Shown: positions 44,629 through 53,973 of the stretch, in pieces
Layout of the letters: each line of letters begins with the position of its first letter
How positions within the stretch are numbered: position 1 is the first letter of the stretch
Origin: Streptomyces sp. NBC_01262
GTDB lineage: Bacteria > Actinomycetota > Actinomycetes > Streptomycetales > Streptomycetaceae
Assembly: GCF_036226365.1 (NCBI RefSeq)
Contig: NZ_CP108462.1
Span: forward strand, 3,514,501-3,578,500
DNA: 64,000 bases
Direction of reading: 5' to 3'
Program-made: the position numbers and the translations under genes
The notes under the pieces: model-generated
Seen by the model: only the letters and a program-made list of their open reading frames with translations
What the model was told of the DNA's origin: nothing
Databases searched by the model: none

Positions 44629-44903
44629 GCGGCGTCGCCGCGCGGGGAGCGGCCGGGCTCTTCGGCGAAGAGGTCTGCCAGCAGCTCGGCCATCGAGACG
44701 GTCGGCTCACCCAAATGCTGGACGGCCTCACGGGCGAGCAGTTCATCGGCGGCGTCTTCGAGGGCCTGGAATTCGGCGATCGGCACTATGGCCGCGACGG
44801 GGGTGCCGTTCCTCGTGATGACGGTCGAGTCCCCCGCTTCGGCCTGATTGATCAGGTCGGACAGATGGGCACGGGCTTCCCGCACGCTGATGTTCTCATC
44901 CAT
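44625..44903 (-). CDS. Phd/YefM-family antitoxin
   Basis: 92 residues from ATG 44903: MDENISVREARAHLSDLINQ is the DNA-binding part, and a long acidic helix (EFQALEDAADELLAREAVQH) should bind the toxin. The C-terminus extends about 20 residues beyond typical members. It represses its own operon through the repeated boxes just upstream. Confidence 0.92.
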   Translation of the reverse strand: MDENISVREARAHLSDLINQAEAGDSTVITRNGTPVAAIVPIAEFQALEDAADELLAREAVQHLGEPTVSMAELLADLFAEEPGRSPRGDAA

Positions 44904-44910
44904 GATGAAA

Positions 44911-44933
44911 GCGTACACACTTCTGCGTACACA
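44911..44933 (-). promoter_or_regulatory. Direct-repeat operator of the toxin-antitoxin operon
   Basis: GCGTACACA at 44911-44919 and 44925-44933 (14-bp period; on minus TGTGTACGC twice), immediately upstream of the antitoxin start. TGTAC boxes are typical Phd/YefM targets. It lies 45 bp before the divergent fumC start, so it could also affect that promoter. Confidence 0.65.
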
Positions 44934-44977
44934 TGCTTCGGGGAAGAGAAACCCCCTTCCCGGGCACTGTCATAGGT

Positions 44978-46393
44978 ATGAGCGACGACGACAAAAGCGC
45001 CGACGGATACCGGACCGAGCACGACTCCATGGGCGAGGTGCGCGTCCCCGCGCACGCGAAGTGGCGGGCGCAGACGCAGCGGGCGGTGGAGAACTTCCCC
45101 ATCAGCGGGCAACGCCTCGAACGCGCGCACATCGAGGCGCTGGCGCGGATCAAGGGGGCGGCGGCGAAGGTGAACGCGGGGCTGGGGGTCCTGGACAAGG
45201 AGATCGCGGAGGCGGTCCAGGAGGCGGCGGCGGAGGTGGCGGCCGGGGAGTGGGACGGGCACTTTCCGATCGACGTGTTCCAGACCGGCTCGGGGACATC
45301 GTCGAACATGAATGCGAACGAGGTGATCGCGACCCTCGCCTCGGAGCGGCTGGGCCGGGCCGTGCACCCGAACGACCACGTGAATGCCAGCCAGTCGTCC
45401 AACGACGTGTTCCCGTCGTCCATCCACATCGCCGCGACCGCCGCCGTCACCCGAGACCTGATCCCCGCTCTGGAGCACCTGGCAGCGGCCCTGGAGCGCA
45501 AGGCGGCGGAGTTCGCGGAGGTCGTGAAGTCGGGGCGTACGCACCTGATGGACGCCACACCGGTCACGCTGGGCCAGGAGTTCGGCGGGTACGCCGCGCA
45601 GGTCCGGTACGGGGTCGAGCGGCTGCGGGCGTCGCTGCCGCGGCTGGCGGAGCTGCCGCTGGGCGGGACGGCCGTGGGGACGGGGATCAACACGCCGCCG
45701 GGGTTCTCGGCGGCGGTGATCGCGGAGGTGGCCAGGGCGACGGGGCTGCCGCTCACGGAGGCGCGTAACCACTTCGAGGCGCAGGGGGCACGGGACGGGA
45801 TCGTGGAGACGTCCGGCCAGCTCAGGACGATCGCGGTCGGGCTGACGAAGATCGCGAACGACCTGCGCTGGATGGCCTCGGGCCCGCGCACCGGGCTGGC
45901 CGAGATCAACATCCCGGACCTGCAGCCGGGGTCGTCGATCATGCCGGGCAAGGTGAATCCGGTGATCCCGGAGGCCGTGCTGATGGTGGCGGCGCAGGTG
46001 ACCGGTAACGACGTGACGATCGCGACGGCCGGGGCGGCGGGGAACTTCGAGCTGAATGTGATGCTGCCGGTCATCGCCCGGAACGTGCTGGAGTCGGTCC
46101 GGCTGCTCGCCAACGTCTCGCGGCTGCTCGCGGACCGTACGGTCGACGGGATCACGGCGAACGTGGCGCGGGCCCGGGAGTACGCGGAGTCGTCACCGTC
46201 CGTGGTCACCCCGCTGAACAAGTACATCGGCTACGAGGAGGCGGCGAAGGTCGCCAAGCGGGCGCTGGCGGAGCGTAAGACCATCCGTCAGGTGGTCCTT
46301 GAGTCGGGTTATGTGGCTGGTGGACTGCTCACCGAGGAGCAGCTGGACGAGGCGCTCGATGTCCTGCGGATGACGCGTCCCGCCCATGGCTAG
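44978..46393 (+). CDS. fumC: Class II fumarate hydratase
   Basis: 471 residues from ATG 44978. The active-site strings [49 protein letters not shown] and the signature [12 protein letters not shown] place it in the aspartase/fumarase superfamily, with the fumarase pattern. It is a cofactor-free, oxygen-stable enzyme of the TCA cycle. The open frame extends back to 44933 across the operator, but the inner ATG is preferred. Confidence 0.96.
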   Translation: MSDDDKSADGYRTEHDSMGEVRVPAHAKWRAQTQRAVENFPISGQRLERAHIEALARIKGAAAKVNAGLGVLDKEIAEAVQEAAAEVAAGEWDGHFPIDVFQTGSGTSSNMNANEVIATLASERLGRAVHPNDHVNASQSSNDVFPSSIHIAATAAVTRDLIPALEHLAAALERKAAEFAEVVKSGRTHLMDATPVTLGQEFGGYAAQVRYGVERLRASLPRLAELPLGGTAVGTGINTPPGFSAAVIAEVARATGLPLTEARNHFEAQGARDGIVETSGQLRTIAVGLTKIANDLRWMASGPRTGLAEINIPDLQPGSSIMPGKVNPVIPEAVLMVAAQVTGNDVTIATAGAAGNFELNVMLPVIARNVLESVRLLANVSRLLADRTVDGITANVARAREYAESSPSVVTPLNKYIGYEEAAKVAKRALAERKTIRQVVLESGYVAGGLLTEEQLDEALDVLRMTRPAHG

Positions 46394-46449
46394 TGCAAAC
46401 CGCCCGGAAAGGTGATGTCTGTGAAACACACGGTCCGTAAGATCTGTTC

Positions 46450-47121
46450 ATGACAGCGGACATCCTTCTTTCTCCAGGAACGGGGTACGACCACTGGGCA
46501 CCGGGCGAGCAGGTGCTGTGGCGGTACCGGGGCAACGCGACAGACCGGCTGCACATCTGCCGCCCGGTGACCGTGGTGCGCGACGACCCCGAGATGCTGG
46601 CCGTGTGGATGGCCCCGGGGACACCTTGCGTGAAGCCGGTGCTGGCCGACGGCTCGTCGATCCACCGCGAGCCCCTGGAAACCCGGTATGTGAAACCGCG
46701 CACTACGCGCGTCGGGCAATGGTGGGGCACCGGGGTGCTGAAACTGGCGCGTCCCGGGGAGCCGTGGTCGGTGTGGCTGTTCTGGGAACAGGGCTGGCGG
46801 TTCAAGAACTGGTACGTGAATCTTGAACAGCCCGGGGAGCGCTGGTCGGGCGGGATCGACTCCGAGGATCATTTTCTGGACATCGCGGTCGCCCCGGACC
46901 GCAACTGGCGCTGGCTGGACGAGGACGAGTTCGCGCAGGCCCAGGCGGTGGGCCTGATGCCGGCCGCGACGGCGGAGCGGGTACGGGAGGCGGGACGGCG
47001 GGCCGTCGGGGTGATCCAGGACTGGGGGCGTCCGTTTCGGGACGGGTGGGAGAACTGGCGTCCTAATCCGGCGTGGCCGGTACCGGCCCTTCCGGTTGAC
47101 TGGGACCGTCCGGCAATGTGA
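46450..47121 (+). CDS. DUF402 (FomD-like) protein
   Basis: 223 residues. The family core is at about 105-185: LFWEQGWRFKNWYVNLEQPG, GGIDSEDHFLDIAVAPDRNW, WLDEDEFAQA. Members of this fold hydrolyse nucleotide diphosphate-type bonds; FomD acts on CMP esters in fosfomycin synthesis. The catalytic Asp/Glu/Lys cluster (Asp in DSEDHFLD, Lys in RFKNWY) appears intact. It lies 56 bp after fumC, probably co-transcribed; substrate unknown. Confidence 0.85.
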   Translation: MTADILLSPGTGYDHWAPGEQVLWRYRGNATDRLHICRPVTVVRDDPEMLAVWMAPGTPCVKPVLADGSSIHREPLETRYVKPRTTRVGQWWGTGVLKLARPGEPWSVWLFWEQGWRFKNWYVNLEQPGERWSGGIDSEDHFLDIAVAPDRNWRWLDEDEFAQAQAVGLMPAATAERVREAGRRAVGVIQDWGRPFRDGWENWRPNPAWPVPALPVDWDRPAM

Positions 47122-47315
47122 ACCGGTGACCCGTGAGCCCTTGATGCGCCCCCGTACCCCAAACGTAGGATCGTCTTCCGCAAGACTGCACAATTCACTG
47201 TCCCGCACTACAGTTTGACGCCGCGTCATCGCTCAAGCCGCATCAAGTCACATCAGCTCGCTCACATCACGTCAGTTCCACGTCAGAATCGTCATCGTCA
47301 CAGGAGGCCCAGGCT

Positions 47316-47987
47316 GTGGGAGTCGGAGTTTATGGCGACATACAGCTCCACCGGGCCGGCCAGGCCGAGGCCTTCGACGCGATCGGCGGCCGCTACAACG
47401 AGGCGTTCCCCGACAAGGAAGGGCAGCTCGCGGCGGGCGGCTGGCTCGCCGACTCGCTGCCCATCGGCGCCCGGGTGCTCGACGTGGGCTGCGGCACGGG
47501 CGTGCCGACCTGCCGTCAGCTCGTTGACGCCGGGCTGGATGTGACCGGCATCGACCTGTCGGCGGGCATGCTCGCACTCGCCCGCGAGTCCGTGCCCGAG
47601 GCCGAGTTCCACCGCGCCGACATCACCGCCATCGGCCGTCTCGACCGCTCGCTGCGCCTCGGACGGTTCGACGGCGTCACCGCGTTCTTCTCGCTGCTGA
47701 TGCTGCCCCGCGCCGAGATCCCCCACGCACTGGCGATAGTGCGTGATCTGCTCGTCCCCGACGGCTGGTTCACCTTGGGGATGGTTGAAGCCGATCTGGA
47801 TGACTTCGAGATGCCGTTCCTCGGTAACACTGTCCGGGTATCGGGTTATCTGCGGGATGATTTGCGTCAGGTGGTGGAAGATGCGGGCTTCAGCGTGGTG
47901 AAGGAGGATTCCTACCCGTACTCCCCGGCGACGTTCGACGCGCCGCCCGAGGAACAACTCTTCCTGCACTGTCGACGACGCCACTGA
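47316..47987 (+). CDS. Class I SAM-dependent methyltransferase
   Basis: 223 residues from GTG 47316 with AGGAGG 8 nt upstream. Motif I VLDVGCGTGVPTCRQLVDAG, motif II VTGIDLSAGMLALAR and a motif IV-like GVTAFFSLLMLPRAEI indicate a small-molecule methyltransferase fold. The C-terminus DSYPYSPATFDAPPEEQLFL is not diagnostic. Acceptor unknown. A 194-bp gap upstream likely holds its promoter. Confidence 0.9.
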   Translation: MGVGVYGDIQLHRAGQAEAFDAIGGRYNEAFPDKEGQLAAGGWLADSLPIGARVLDVGCGTGVPTCRQLVDAGLDVTGIDLSAGMLALARESVPEAEFHRADITAIGRLDRSLRLGRFDGVTAFFSLLMLPRAEIPHALAIVRDLLVPDGWFTLGMVEADLDDFEMPFLGNTVRVSGYLRDDLRQVVEDAGFSVVKEDSYPYSPATFDAPPEEQLFLHCRRRH

Positions 47988-48078
47988 TGCGCCCCACGCG
48001 CTGGACACGGCTGACGCGGCTGCCCCGTCACGACCCCGCACGTGACCGTGACGTACCCGACCGGATGGAACGACGAGC

Positions 48079-50304
48079 GTGAGCACGGAGCGCACGACCC
48101 AGCAGGCCGCCGCCGCATCAGCGACAGCGGCGGGTGCCGCACGCCCGGTACCCGCCCCGCCTGTGGCGCCGGTGGCGCCCGTGGCCGAGGCCGCGGTGCC
48201 GGACCCGCGCAGCGGCTTCGCGGCGGGCACGGCCGCCACGGCCGGTACGAAGCGCAAGAGCGGCCGGGACCGGAACAGAGGCCAGGACCGGAGCCAGGAG
48301 CGGGGCCAGGGCAGGGACCGGGACCGTAAGGCCGCGGCCCGGGTGGCCGCCGCCTCGGCGGACTCCCTGCCCGGCACCCCGCCCAACGGCCGTGACCGCG
48401 CCACCGGCCACCCTCTGGCGGAGGACGAGTCCAGCGGCGCGCAGGCCCTCAAGGCACTCGGCGCCCAGGTCTCCGGCAGTGTCGGTGGGGGCGGCGCGGT
48501 CGTCGGCGGCATGGGCGGCCGGAAGGGGCGCGGGCTGCCGAATCCCGCCGCCGCCCCGGCCCTGTCCGAGTCCGAACGGCTGCGCTACGTCGGGGCCGCC
48601 ACCCGCCGCATCGCCCGTGGCATCGACCTCGACGAGATCCTCCTCGGCCTCTGCCGCTCCGTCGTGCCCGCCTTCGCCGACGCCATCCTGGTCTACCTCC
48701 GCGATCCCCTCCCCGTCGGCGACGAACGCCCCTCCGGCGCCTTCGTCCTGCGGCTGCGCCGCACCGACCGCGCCCCCGACGAATCCGCCTCCGAGCACCC
48801 CGAAACCGGCGCCCTCCTGCCCGTGGTCCCCTCCACCGAGGGCGCCTACGGTGCCGCGGCCGACCACATCGACGTCCCCATGGACGGCGCCCTCGCCGAA
48901 GTCCTGCGCGGCGTACGCCCCTTGTTCTCGGAGGCCCCGCAGGCCACCGCCGCCCTCTACGAACTCGTCGGCGGCTGCCCCGACCCCACCAGCCCCGCAG
49001 CCAACGGTTTAATCCTCCCCACCGGCCGCCGCGCCATCCTCGCCCCGCTGCGCGGCCGGCGCCGCGTCATCGGTGCGGCGGTGCTGCTGCGGCGCCCCGA
49101 GCGGCCCGCCTTCGAGTCCGAGGACCTCCTCGTCGCCGCCCAGCTCGCCACCCACACCGCCCTGGGCGTCGACAAGGCCGCGATGTACGACCGGGAGGCC
49201 AGCACCGCCGACTCCCTCCAGCGCGCCATGCTCCCCGACTCCCTCCCCCAGCCCACCGGCGTCCGCCTCGCCAGCCGCTACCTCCCCGCCGCCGAGTCCG
49301 CTCGCGTCGGCGGCGACTGGTACGACGCGATCCCGCTGCCCGGCAGCCGGGTCGCACTGGTCGTCGGCGACGTCATGGGCCACTCCATGACCTCCGCCGC
49401 GATCATGGGCCAGCTCCGGACGACGGTCCAGACCCTCGCCGGCCTGGACCTGGCGCCCCAGGAAGTCCTCTACCACCTCGACGAACAGGCCCAGCGCCTC
49501 GGCCAGGACCGCATGGCCACCTGCATCTACGCGGTCTACGACCCGATAGCCCACCGCGTCACCATCGCCAACGCCGGTCACCCGCCGCCCGTACTCCTGC
49601 ACGCCAACGGCCTGGCCGAGGTCCTGCGCGTACCGCCGGGCGCCCCGATCGGCGTCGGCGGCGTCCCCTTCGAAGCCGTCGAGCTCCCGGCCCCGGCCGG
49701 CGCCACCCTGCTCCTGTACACGGACGGCCTCGTCGAGTCCCGTACCCGTGACGTCTGGGGCGGCATCGAGATGCTCCGCGAACGGCTCCACGCCGCCTCC
49801 CAGATCGTCTCCCCGCCCCCGCTCGAACCGCTCTGCGACGAAGTCCTGGACATCCTCGGCCCCGGCGACCGTGACGACGACATAGCCCTCCTGGCCGCCC
49901 GCTTCGACGGCATCGCCCCCCGCGACGTCGCCTACTGGTTCCTGGAGCCCCGCGCCCAAACGGCCGGCCGCGCCCGGCGGCTGGTCCGCCAGGCCCTGCG
50001 CCGCTGGGACCTGGAGCCCCTCACCGAGGCCACCGAACTCCTCGTCAGCGAGATCGTCACCAACGCCGTCCGCTACGCCGAACGCCCCATCACCCTGCGG
50101 CTCCTGCGCACCGACGTCCTGCGCTGCGAGGTCGGCGACGACGCCCCCACCCTCCCGCGCATGCGCCACGCCCAGCCCCAGGACGAGGGCGGCCGCGGCC
50201 TGTACCTCGTCAGCCGCATGGCCCAGCGCTGGGGCGCCACCCGCCTCAGCACCGGCAAGGTCGTCTGGTTCGAGATGGGCATCCCGGGCGGCCTGCACCG
50301 CTAG
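48079..50304 (+). CDS. GAF/SpoIIE PP2C phosphatase with HATPase
   Basis: 741 residues. A disordered Ala/Pro/Arg/Gly-rich N-terminus (1-165, including a charged RDRNRGQDRSQERGQGRDRD run) precedes a GAF domain (about 170-385), the PP2C domain (about 395-610: GGDWYDAIPLPG, VGDVMGHSM, LYTDGLVESRTRD, DDIALLAARF) and the HATPase (about 630-738: LLVSEIVTNAVRYAE, DEGGRGLYLVSRMAQRWGA). It is the third such protein in the window and lacks PAS domains. GTG 48079 has GGAA 8 nt upstream. Its stop overlaps the convergent small gene at CTAG. Confidence 0.92.
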   Translation: MSTERTTQQAAAASATAAGAARPVPAPPVAPVAPVAEAAVPDPRSGFAAGTAATAGTKRKSGRDRNRGQDRSQERGQGRDRDRKAAARVAAASADSLPGTPPNGRDRATGHPLAEDESSGAQALKALGAQVSGSVGGGGAVVGGMGGRKGRGLPNPAAAPALSESERLRYVGAATRRIARGIDLDEILLGLCRSVVPAFADAILVYLRDPLPVGDERPSGAFVLRLRRTDRAPDESASEHPETGALLPVVPSTEGAYGAAADHIDVPMDGALAEVLRGVRPLFSEAPQATAALYELVGGCPDPTSPAANGLILPTGRRAILAPLRGRRRVIGAAVLLRRPERPAFESEDLLVAAQLATHTALGVDKAAMYDREASTADSLQRAMLPDSLPQPTGVRLASRYLPAAESARVGGDWYDAIPLPGSRVALVVGDVMGHSMTSAAIMGQLRTTVQTLAGLDLAPQEVLYHLDEQAQRLGQDRMATCIYAVYDPIAHRVTIANAGHPPPVLLHANGLAEVLRVPPGAPIGVGGVPFEAVELPAPAGATLLLYTDGLVESRTRDVWGGIEMLRERLHAASQIVSPPPLEPLCDEVLDILGPGDRDDDIALLAARFDGIAPRDVAYWFLEPRAQTAGRARRLVRQALRRWDLEPLTEATELLVSEIVTNAVRYAERPITLRLLRTDVLRCEVGDDAPTLPRMRHAQPQDEGGRGLYLVSRMAQRWGATRLSTGKVVWFEMGIPGGLHR

Positions 50305-50504
50305 CGCCTCCCCTGCTCCGGACAGGGGAGGCCGGTTGCTCTCGCGCACTGGCACGGCGGCCAGTTGAGCGGGCTGCCGAGCACCGGCGGCGGTTCATTG
50401 GTGCTCACGTGGACGGGCGGGGCCTCCCGCGTGATCCGGCCGCTTCTGTCCACTGCGTACACGCGGATGGTCATGCGGGAGGTCTCGGCGTCCATTCCAC
50501 TCAT
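50301..50504 (-). CDS. Small hypothetical protein upstream of the XRE regulator
   Basis: 67 residues: MSGMDAETSRMTIRVYAVDR then SGRITREAPPVHVST, and a C-terminal PPVLGSPLNWPPCQC with a Cys pair. The pattern is familiar from small proteins beside XRE/DUF397 loci in Streptomyces but has no named function. The start could be the next ATG (50495). It ends inside the convergent phosphatase stop and diverges from the regulator at 50626. Confidence 0.55.
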   Translation of the reverse strand: MSGMDAETSRMTIRVYAVDRSGRITREAPPVHVSTNEPPPVLGSPLNWPPCQCARATGLPCPEQGRR

Positions 50505-50625
50505 GCCCTCAACCAGCCTTTCGTCACTGACTGTTGTCGTTCCTGCCTCCAGAGTGGCCACGCGTGACTAGGCTGGGGAGGGGGTAGCTGTGGCCCATCC
50601 CCCAAGAACGACAGGGGGATTGCCG

Positions 50626-51474
50626 ATGCCCACCCGTAAGCCCAACTCCGGCCGCAGACCTTCCGCCCGCCGCATGCTCGCCGAGGAGCTGACCCGGCTG
50701 CGCGAGTCCGCCGGCAAGTCCCTTGCCGAGCTCGCCGAGGAGACGACGTACGACCGCACGTACCTGCACAAGCTGGAGACGGGCGTCCGGGTCGGCTCGC
50801 CGGAGGTGATCGCGGCCCTCGACAAGGTCTACGGGACGGGCGACCGCCTCAGCATGCTGTGGGAACTGGCCCGGGAGGACGCGTTCCCGGACAAGTACAA
50901 GCGGTTCATGGAGCTTGAGGCGAAATCCACCGTCCTTTACAAGTACTCGGCGCACACCATTCCCGGCCTGCTCCAGACCGAGGCCTACGCACACGAGCAA
51001 CTGCGCACCGCCCGGCCCCGGGACGAACACGTTCTGGACGAACAGGTCGCCGCCCGCCTCGGCCGCCAGGAGATCGTCTGGCGCGACGAGCCACCGGACT
51101 TCCGGGGTGTGCTGGACGAATCCGTGCTGCGCCGTGAACTGCGCAATCCGCAGGACTGGCAGGACCAGTTGGCACACCTGCTGGAGATGGCGGAGCGCGT
51201 GTACGTCACGCTCCAGGTGTTGCCGTTCTCAGCCGGGCTACAGCACCTGCTCGGTGGATCACTCACGATCCTCTGGCAGCCCGACGGCCGCTCTGTGGCG
51301 TACCTGGAAAGCAGCGCACACGGCGAACTCCTTGAAGATCCGGGGGAAGTGGAACGGCTCAGACTGTCTTACGATCGGCTACGGGACGCGGCTCTCCCGC
51401 CGCACGAATCCATCGCGCTGATCCAGCGCATGATGAAGGGCGGCACACCATGCACACCCCCCGACCCGAACTGA
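50626..51474 (+). CDS. XRE-family HTH regulator with DUF5753
   Basis: 282 residues from ATG 50626 (AGGGGGA 6 nt upstream). The HTH lies at about 16-72 (ELTRLRESAGKSLAELAEET, YLHKLETGVRVGSPEVIAAL). The DUF5753 domain (about 95-270) shows YKYSAHTIPGLLQTEAYAHE and VTLQVLPFSAG. Streptomyces carry dozens of such regulators paired with DUF397 proteins (BldB/AbaA-like context), typically in development or antibiotic control. The DUF397 partner overlaps its 3' end by 25 bp. Confidence 0.94.
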   Translation: MPTRKPNSGRRPSARRMLAEELTRLRESAGKSLAELAEETTYDRTYLHKLETGVRVGSPEVIAALDKVYGTGDRLSMLWELAREDAFPDKYKRFMELEAKSTVLYKYSAHTIPGLLQTEAYAHEQLRTARPRDEHVLDEQVAARLGRQEIVWRDEPPDFRGVLDESVLRRELRNPQDWQDQLAHLLEMAERVYVTLQVLPFSAGLQHLLGGSLTILWQPDGRSVAYLESSAHGELLEDPGEVERLRLSYDRLRDAALPPHESIALIQRMMKGGTPCTPPDPN

Positions 51475-51659
51475 GCGCCGCCCTCTGGCGCAAGTCCAGC
51501 CACAGCAACGCCGACGGGGGCGACTGCGTCGAGGTCGCCGCCTGCCCCGGCGCGGTGCACGTGCGCGACTCCAAGGACCCCGCCGGCCCCACCCTCGCCT
51601 TCGGCCCCGCTGCCTGGTCCGCCTTCGCCGCCTTCGCGGCGGCCGGGCCGCGCCGCTGA
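51450..51659 (+). CDS. DUF397 protein
   Basis: 69 residues with the family pattern: WRKSSHSNADGGDCVEVAAC, VHVRDSKDPAGPTLAFGPAA, W...F. DUF397 proteins are thought to form a sensor/antagonist pair with the adjacent XRE protein. It overlaps the regulator gene by 25 bp, indicating coupled translation. Confidence 0.94.
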   Translation: MHTPRPELSAALWRKSSHSNADGGDCVEVAACPGAVHVRDSKDPAGPTLAFGPAAWSAFAAFAAAGPRR

Positions 51660-51871
51660 GCGGCATTCGCCGTCGCGGGCTCGCCCACCGCCTCGCGCCT
51701 CCACCTCCTCACCGGCCCTCCCCGCGTCCGTCGGTGCGGAGGTCGCACTGGGCGTGGAGACCATCCTGGCCGCAGGCCGCCGGTGACGTCTCCCCCGCCG
51801 CCCGCGGCACCGTGAGAAGCTGGCCCCCGCCGGAGGGACGTCGGCACGGTGGCGAGGAGCGGGAGACGCGG

Positions 51872-53230
51872 GTGTACGTCGCGAAGGTCGGGCTTTCGAA
51901 CATCAGGGGCTTTACGGGGGCCCGGACGGTGGATCTGAACCTTCCGACCGGGGGCGGGTGGACGGTGCTGGCGGGGCGGAACGGGTCGGGGAAGACGACG
52001 TTGCTGCAGGCGCTGGCGCTGGCGTTGAGCGGGCCGTCGGTGAGCCGGAATCTGGTGCCGGACTTCGGGGGGTGGATCACGGCGAGGACGCGTACGGGGT
52101 GGGCGGAGGCGCATGTGACGCGGGATCCGTTCTTCGACGGGCTGACGGGGCGGGGCCGGGCGCCGAAGGGGCAGGTGGTGCTGGGGCTGGAGTGGTCGAT
52201 GCCGCGGGCGCCGAGGGGGGAGCAGCAGGAGCCGCTGCGGCCGTCGATGGAGCCGTATGACGCGGAGTACGGGTATGCGGGGGCGGAGCGGGGGCCTTGG
52301 GGGGAGAACCCTCAGGGGTGGTTCTGTGCGGGGTACGGGCCGTTCCGGCGGCTGGTGGGCGGGTCGGGGGAGGCGCAGCGGCTGATGCTGGCGCCGGGGC
52401 CGGCGGGGCGGATGGCGACGCTGTTCCATGAGGACGCCTCGCTGGCGGAGGGGGTGTCGTGGCTGATCGATCTGCATCTGCGCAGGCTGGAGCGGCGGGC
52501 CGGGGCGGCGAGCACGATGAAGACGGTGACGGCGCTGCTGTCGGACGGGCTGCTGCCGGACGGCTACCGCGTGGCGCGGGTGGATTCGGACGGGCTGTGG
52601 GTCCGCCGGGGCGCCCGGCAACGCGCGTTCCCGCTGCGGGAGATGAGCGACGGCTACCGGACGGTGGCGGCGCTCGTGCTGGATGTCGTACGGCAGATCC
52701 AGGCGGCGTACGGCGAGCTGCCGGCGATCACGGCGCCGGGGCGGGTGGAGGTCACGGCGCCCGGGGTGGTGCTCATCGACGAGATCGACGCGCATCTGCA
52801 TGTGACGTGGCAGCGCCAGATCGGTGACTGGTTGCGCAGGCACTTCCCGAACATCCAGTTCATCGTGACCACCCACAGCCCCTACATCTGCCAGGCCGCC
52901 GATCCCGGTGGCCTGATCCGGCTGCCCGGGCCCAACGAGGACCGGGCGCCGGAGGTCGTGGACGAGGAGCTGTACCGGCGGATCGTGTACGGGACCGGGG
53001 ACGACGCCGCGCTGTCGGAGCTGTTCGGCCTGGAGACCCCGTACTCGACGCGGGCCGAGAAGCAGCGGCAGCGGCTGGTGGAGCTGGAGCGGAAGGTCTT
53101 CGCGGGGCGGGCCAGCGAGGCGGAGGGCCAGGAGTACGGCGTGCTGAGCGAGCGGCTCAGCAGCTCGCTGGAGACCCGGGTGACCGAGGTGGCGGCCAGG
53201 CTCAACAGCGGCAGCGGCGGCAGCCGTTGA
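51872..53230 (+). CDS. AAA ATPase of a Septu-like pair (PtuA-like)
   Basis: 452 residues from GTG 51872 (GGGAG upstream). It is an SMC/RecF-type ATPase in one chain: Walker A LAGRNGSGKTTLLQAL (about 35-50), an ABC-like signature REMSDGYRTVAAL (about 258), Walker B GVVLIDEIDAHLHV (about 298) and H-loop IVTTHSPYICQA (about 330). There is no TOPRIM or helicase domain. The HNH protein gene overlaps its stop. ATPase + HNH in this order is the layout of Septu defence (PtuA senses, PtuB cuts). Assignment is by architecture. Confidence 0.85.
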   Translation: MYVAKVGLSNIRGFTGARTVDLNLPTGGGWTVLAGRNGSGKTTLLQALALALSGPSVSRNLVPDFGGWITARTRTGWAEAHVTRDPFFDGLTGRGRAPKGQVVLGLEWSMPRAPRGEQQEPLRPSMEPYDAEYGYAGAERGPWGENPQGWFCAGYGPFRRLVGGSGEAQRLMLAPGPAGRMATLFHEDASLAEGVSWLIDLHLRRLERRAGAASTMKTVTALLSDGLLPDGYRVARVDSDGLWVRRGARQRAFPLREMSDGYRTVAALVLDVVRQIQAAYGELPAITAPGRVEVTAPGVVLIDEIDAHLHVTWQRQIGDWLRRHFPNIQFIVTTHSPYICQAADPGGLIRLPGPNEDRAPEVVDEELYRRIVYGTGDDAALSELFGLETPYSTRAEKQRQRLVELERKVFAGRASEAEGQEYGVLSERLSSSLETRVTEVAARLNSGSGGSR

Positions 53231-53922
53231 TCCCTGTGCGGCGGCCCGCCGCACCGCAGGCGACGCTCCAGCTGCTGGACCGCCGCACCGTCACCGTGCG
53301 GACCACCGGCGCGACCACGGCGGCGGCCCGGGCGGAGTGGCGCAGGGCGGCCACGCCCAAGGCGCGCATACGGGAGCTGCTGCGCGGTATGGCGCACGGC
53401 GCCGAGCGGTGCATGTACTGCCTGGACAACTACGGCACGGACATCGACCACTTCCAGCCGATCGCGGTGGCACCGCTGCGCGCCTTCGACTGGCCGAACC
53501 ATCTGCTGGCCTGCTCGCGCTGCAACAGCAACTTCAAGCGGGACGAGTACCCGTGCGACGCGGCCGGGAACTGCCTGCTGGTGGACCCCAGCGCCGAGGA
53601 TCCGGCCGATCATCTGCTGCTTCTGCCCTCCTCGGGCCATTACGACGCCCTGACGCCCAAGGGCGCGGCCACCATCCGCGTCTTCGGCCTCAACCGGCCG
53701 GATCTGGTCCAGGGCCGCCGCACGGCCTTCGTCATGACCTGCGCGATCCTGCGCGACTGGCATGCGCACGGGTCGGCCGAGACGGCTGAGGCGCTGCGGC
53801 AGTCGCCGCACGCCGATGTGCTGCGCAGCCTGGAGCGGCTGGATCCCGGGGTCGCCGCACAGTTGCTGGGCGGCCCCGCCGCCGAGGCGCTGGCGCGGTG
53901 GCGCGGCGCGTACGCCGTCTGA
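53227..53922 (+). CDS. HNH nuclease of a Septu-like pair (PtuB-like)
   Basis: 231 residues. TTG 53227 overlaps the ATPase stop (TTGA), so translation is coupled. The HNH/zinc motif is CMYCLDNYGTDIDHFQPIAV...NHLLACSRCNSNFKRDEYP: zinc pairs CxxC twice and catalytic His in DIDHF (about 79). In Septu systems PtuB-type HNH proteins degrade DNA under PtuA control. The C-terminal half is helical. No toxin or methylase partner is present. Confidence 0.87.
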   Translation: MIPVRRPAAPQATLQLLDRRTVTVRTTGATTAAARAEWRRAATPKARIRELLRGMAHGAERCMYCLDNYGTDIDHFQPIAVAPLRAFDWPNHLLACSRCNSNFKRDEYPCDAAGNCLLVDPSAEDPADHLLLLPSSGHYDALTPKGAATIRVFGLNRPDLVQGRRTAFVMTCAILRDWHAHGSAETAEALRQSPHADVLRSLERLDPGVAAQLLGGPAAEALARWRGAYAV

Positions 53923-53973
53923 GAACGGACGCCCCGCATTCGGACGGAACCGGTCCGCGGGGGCGCTCATGCC

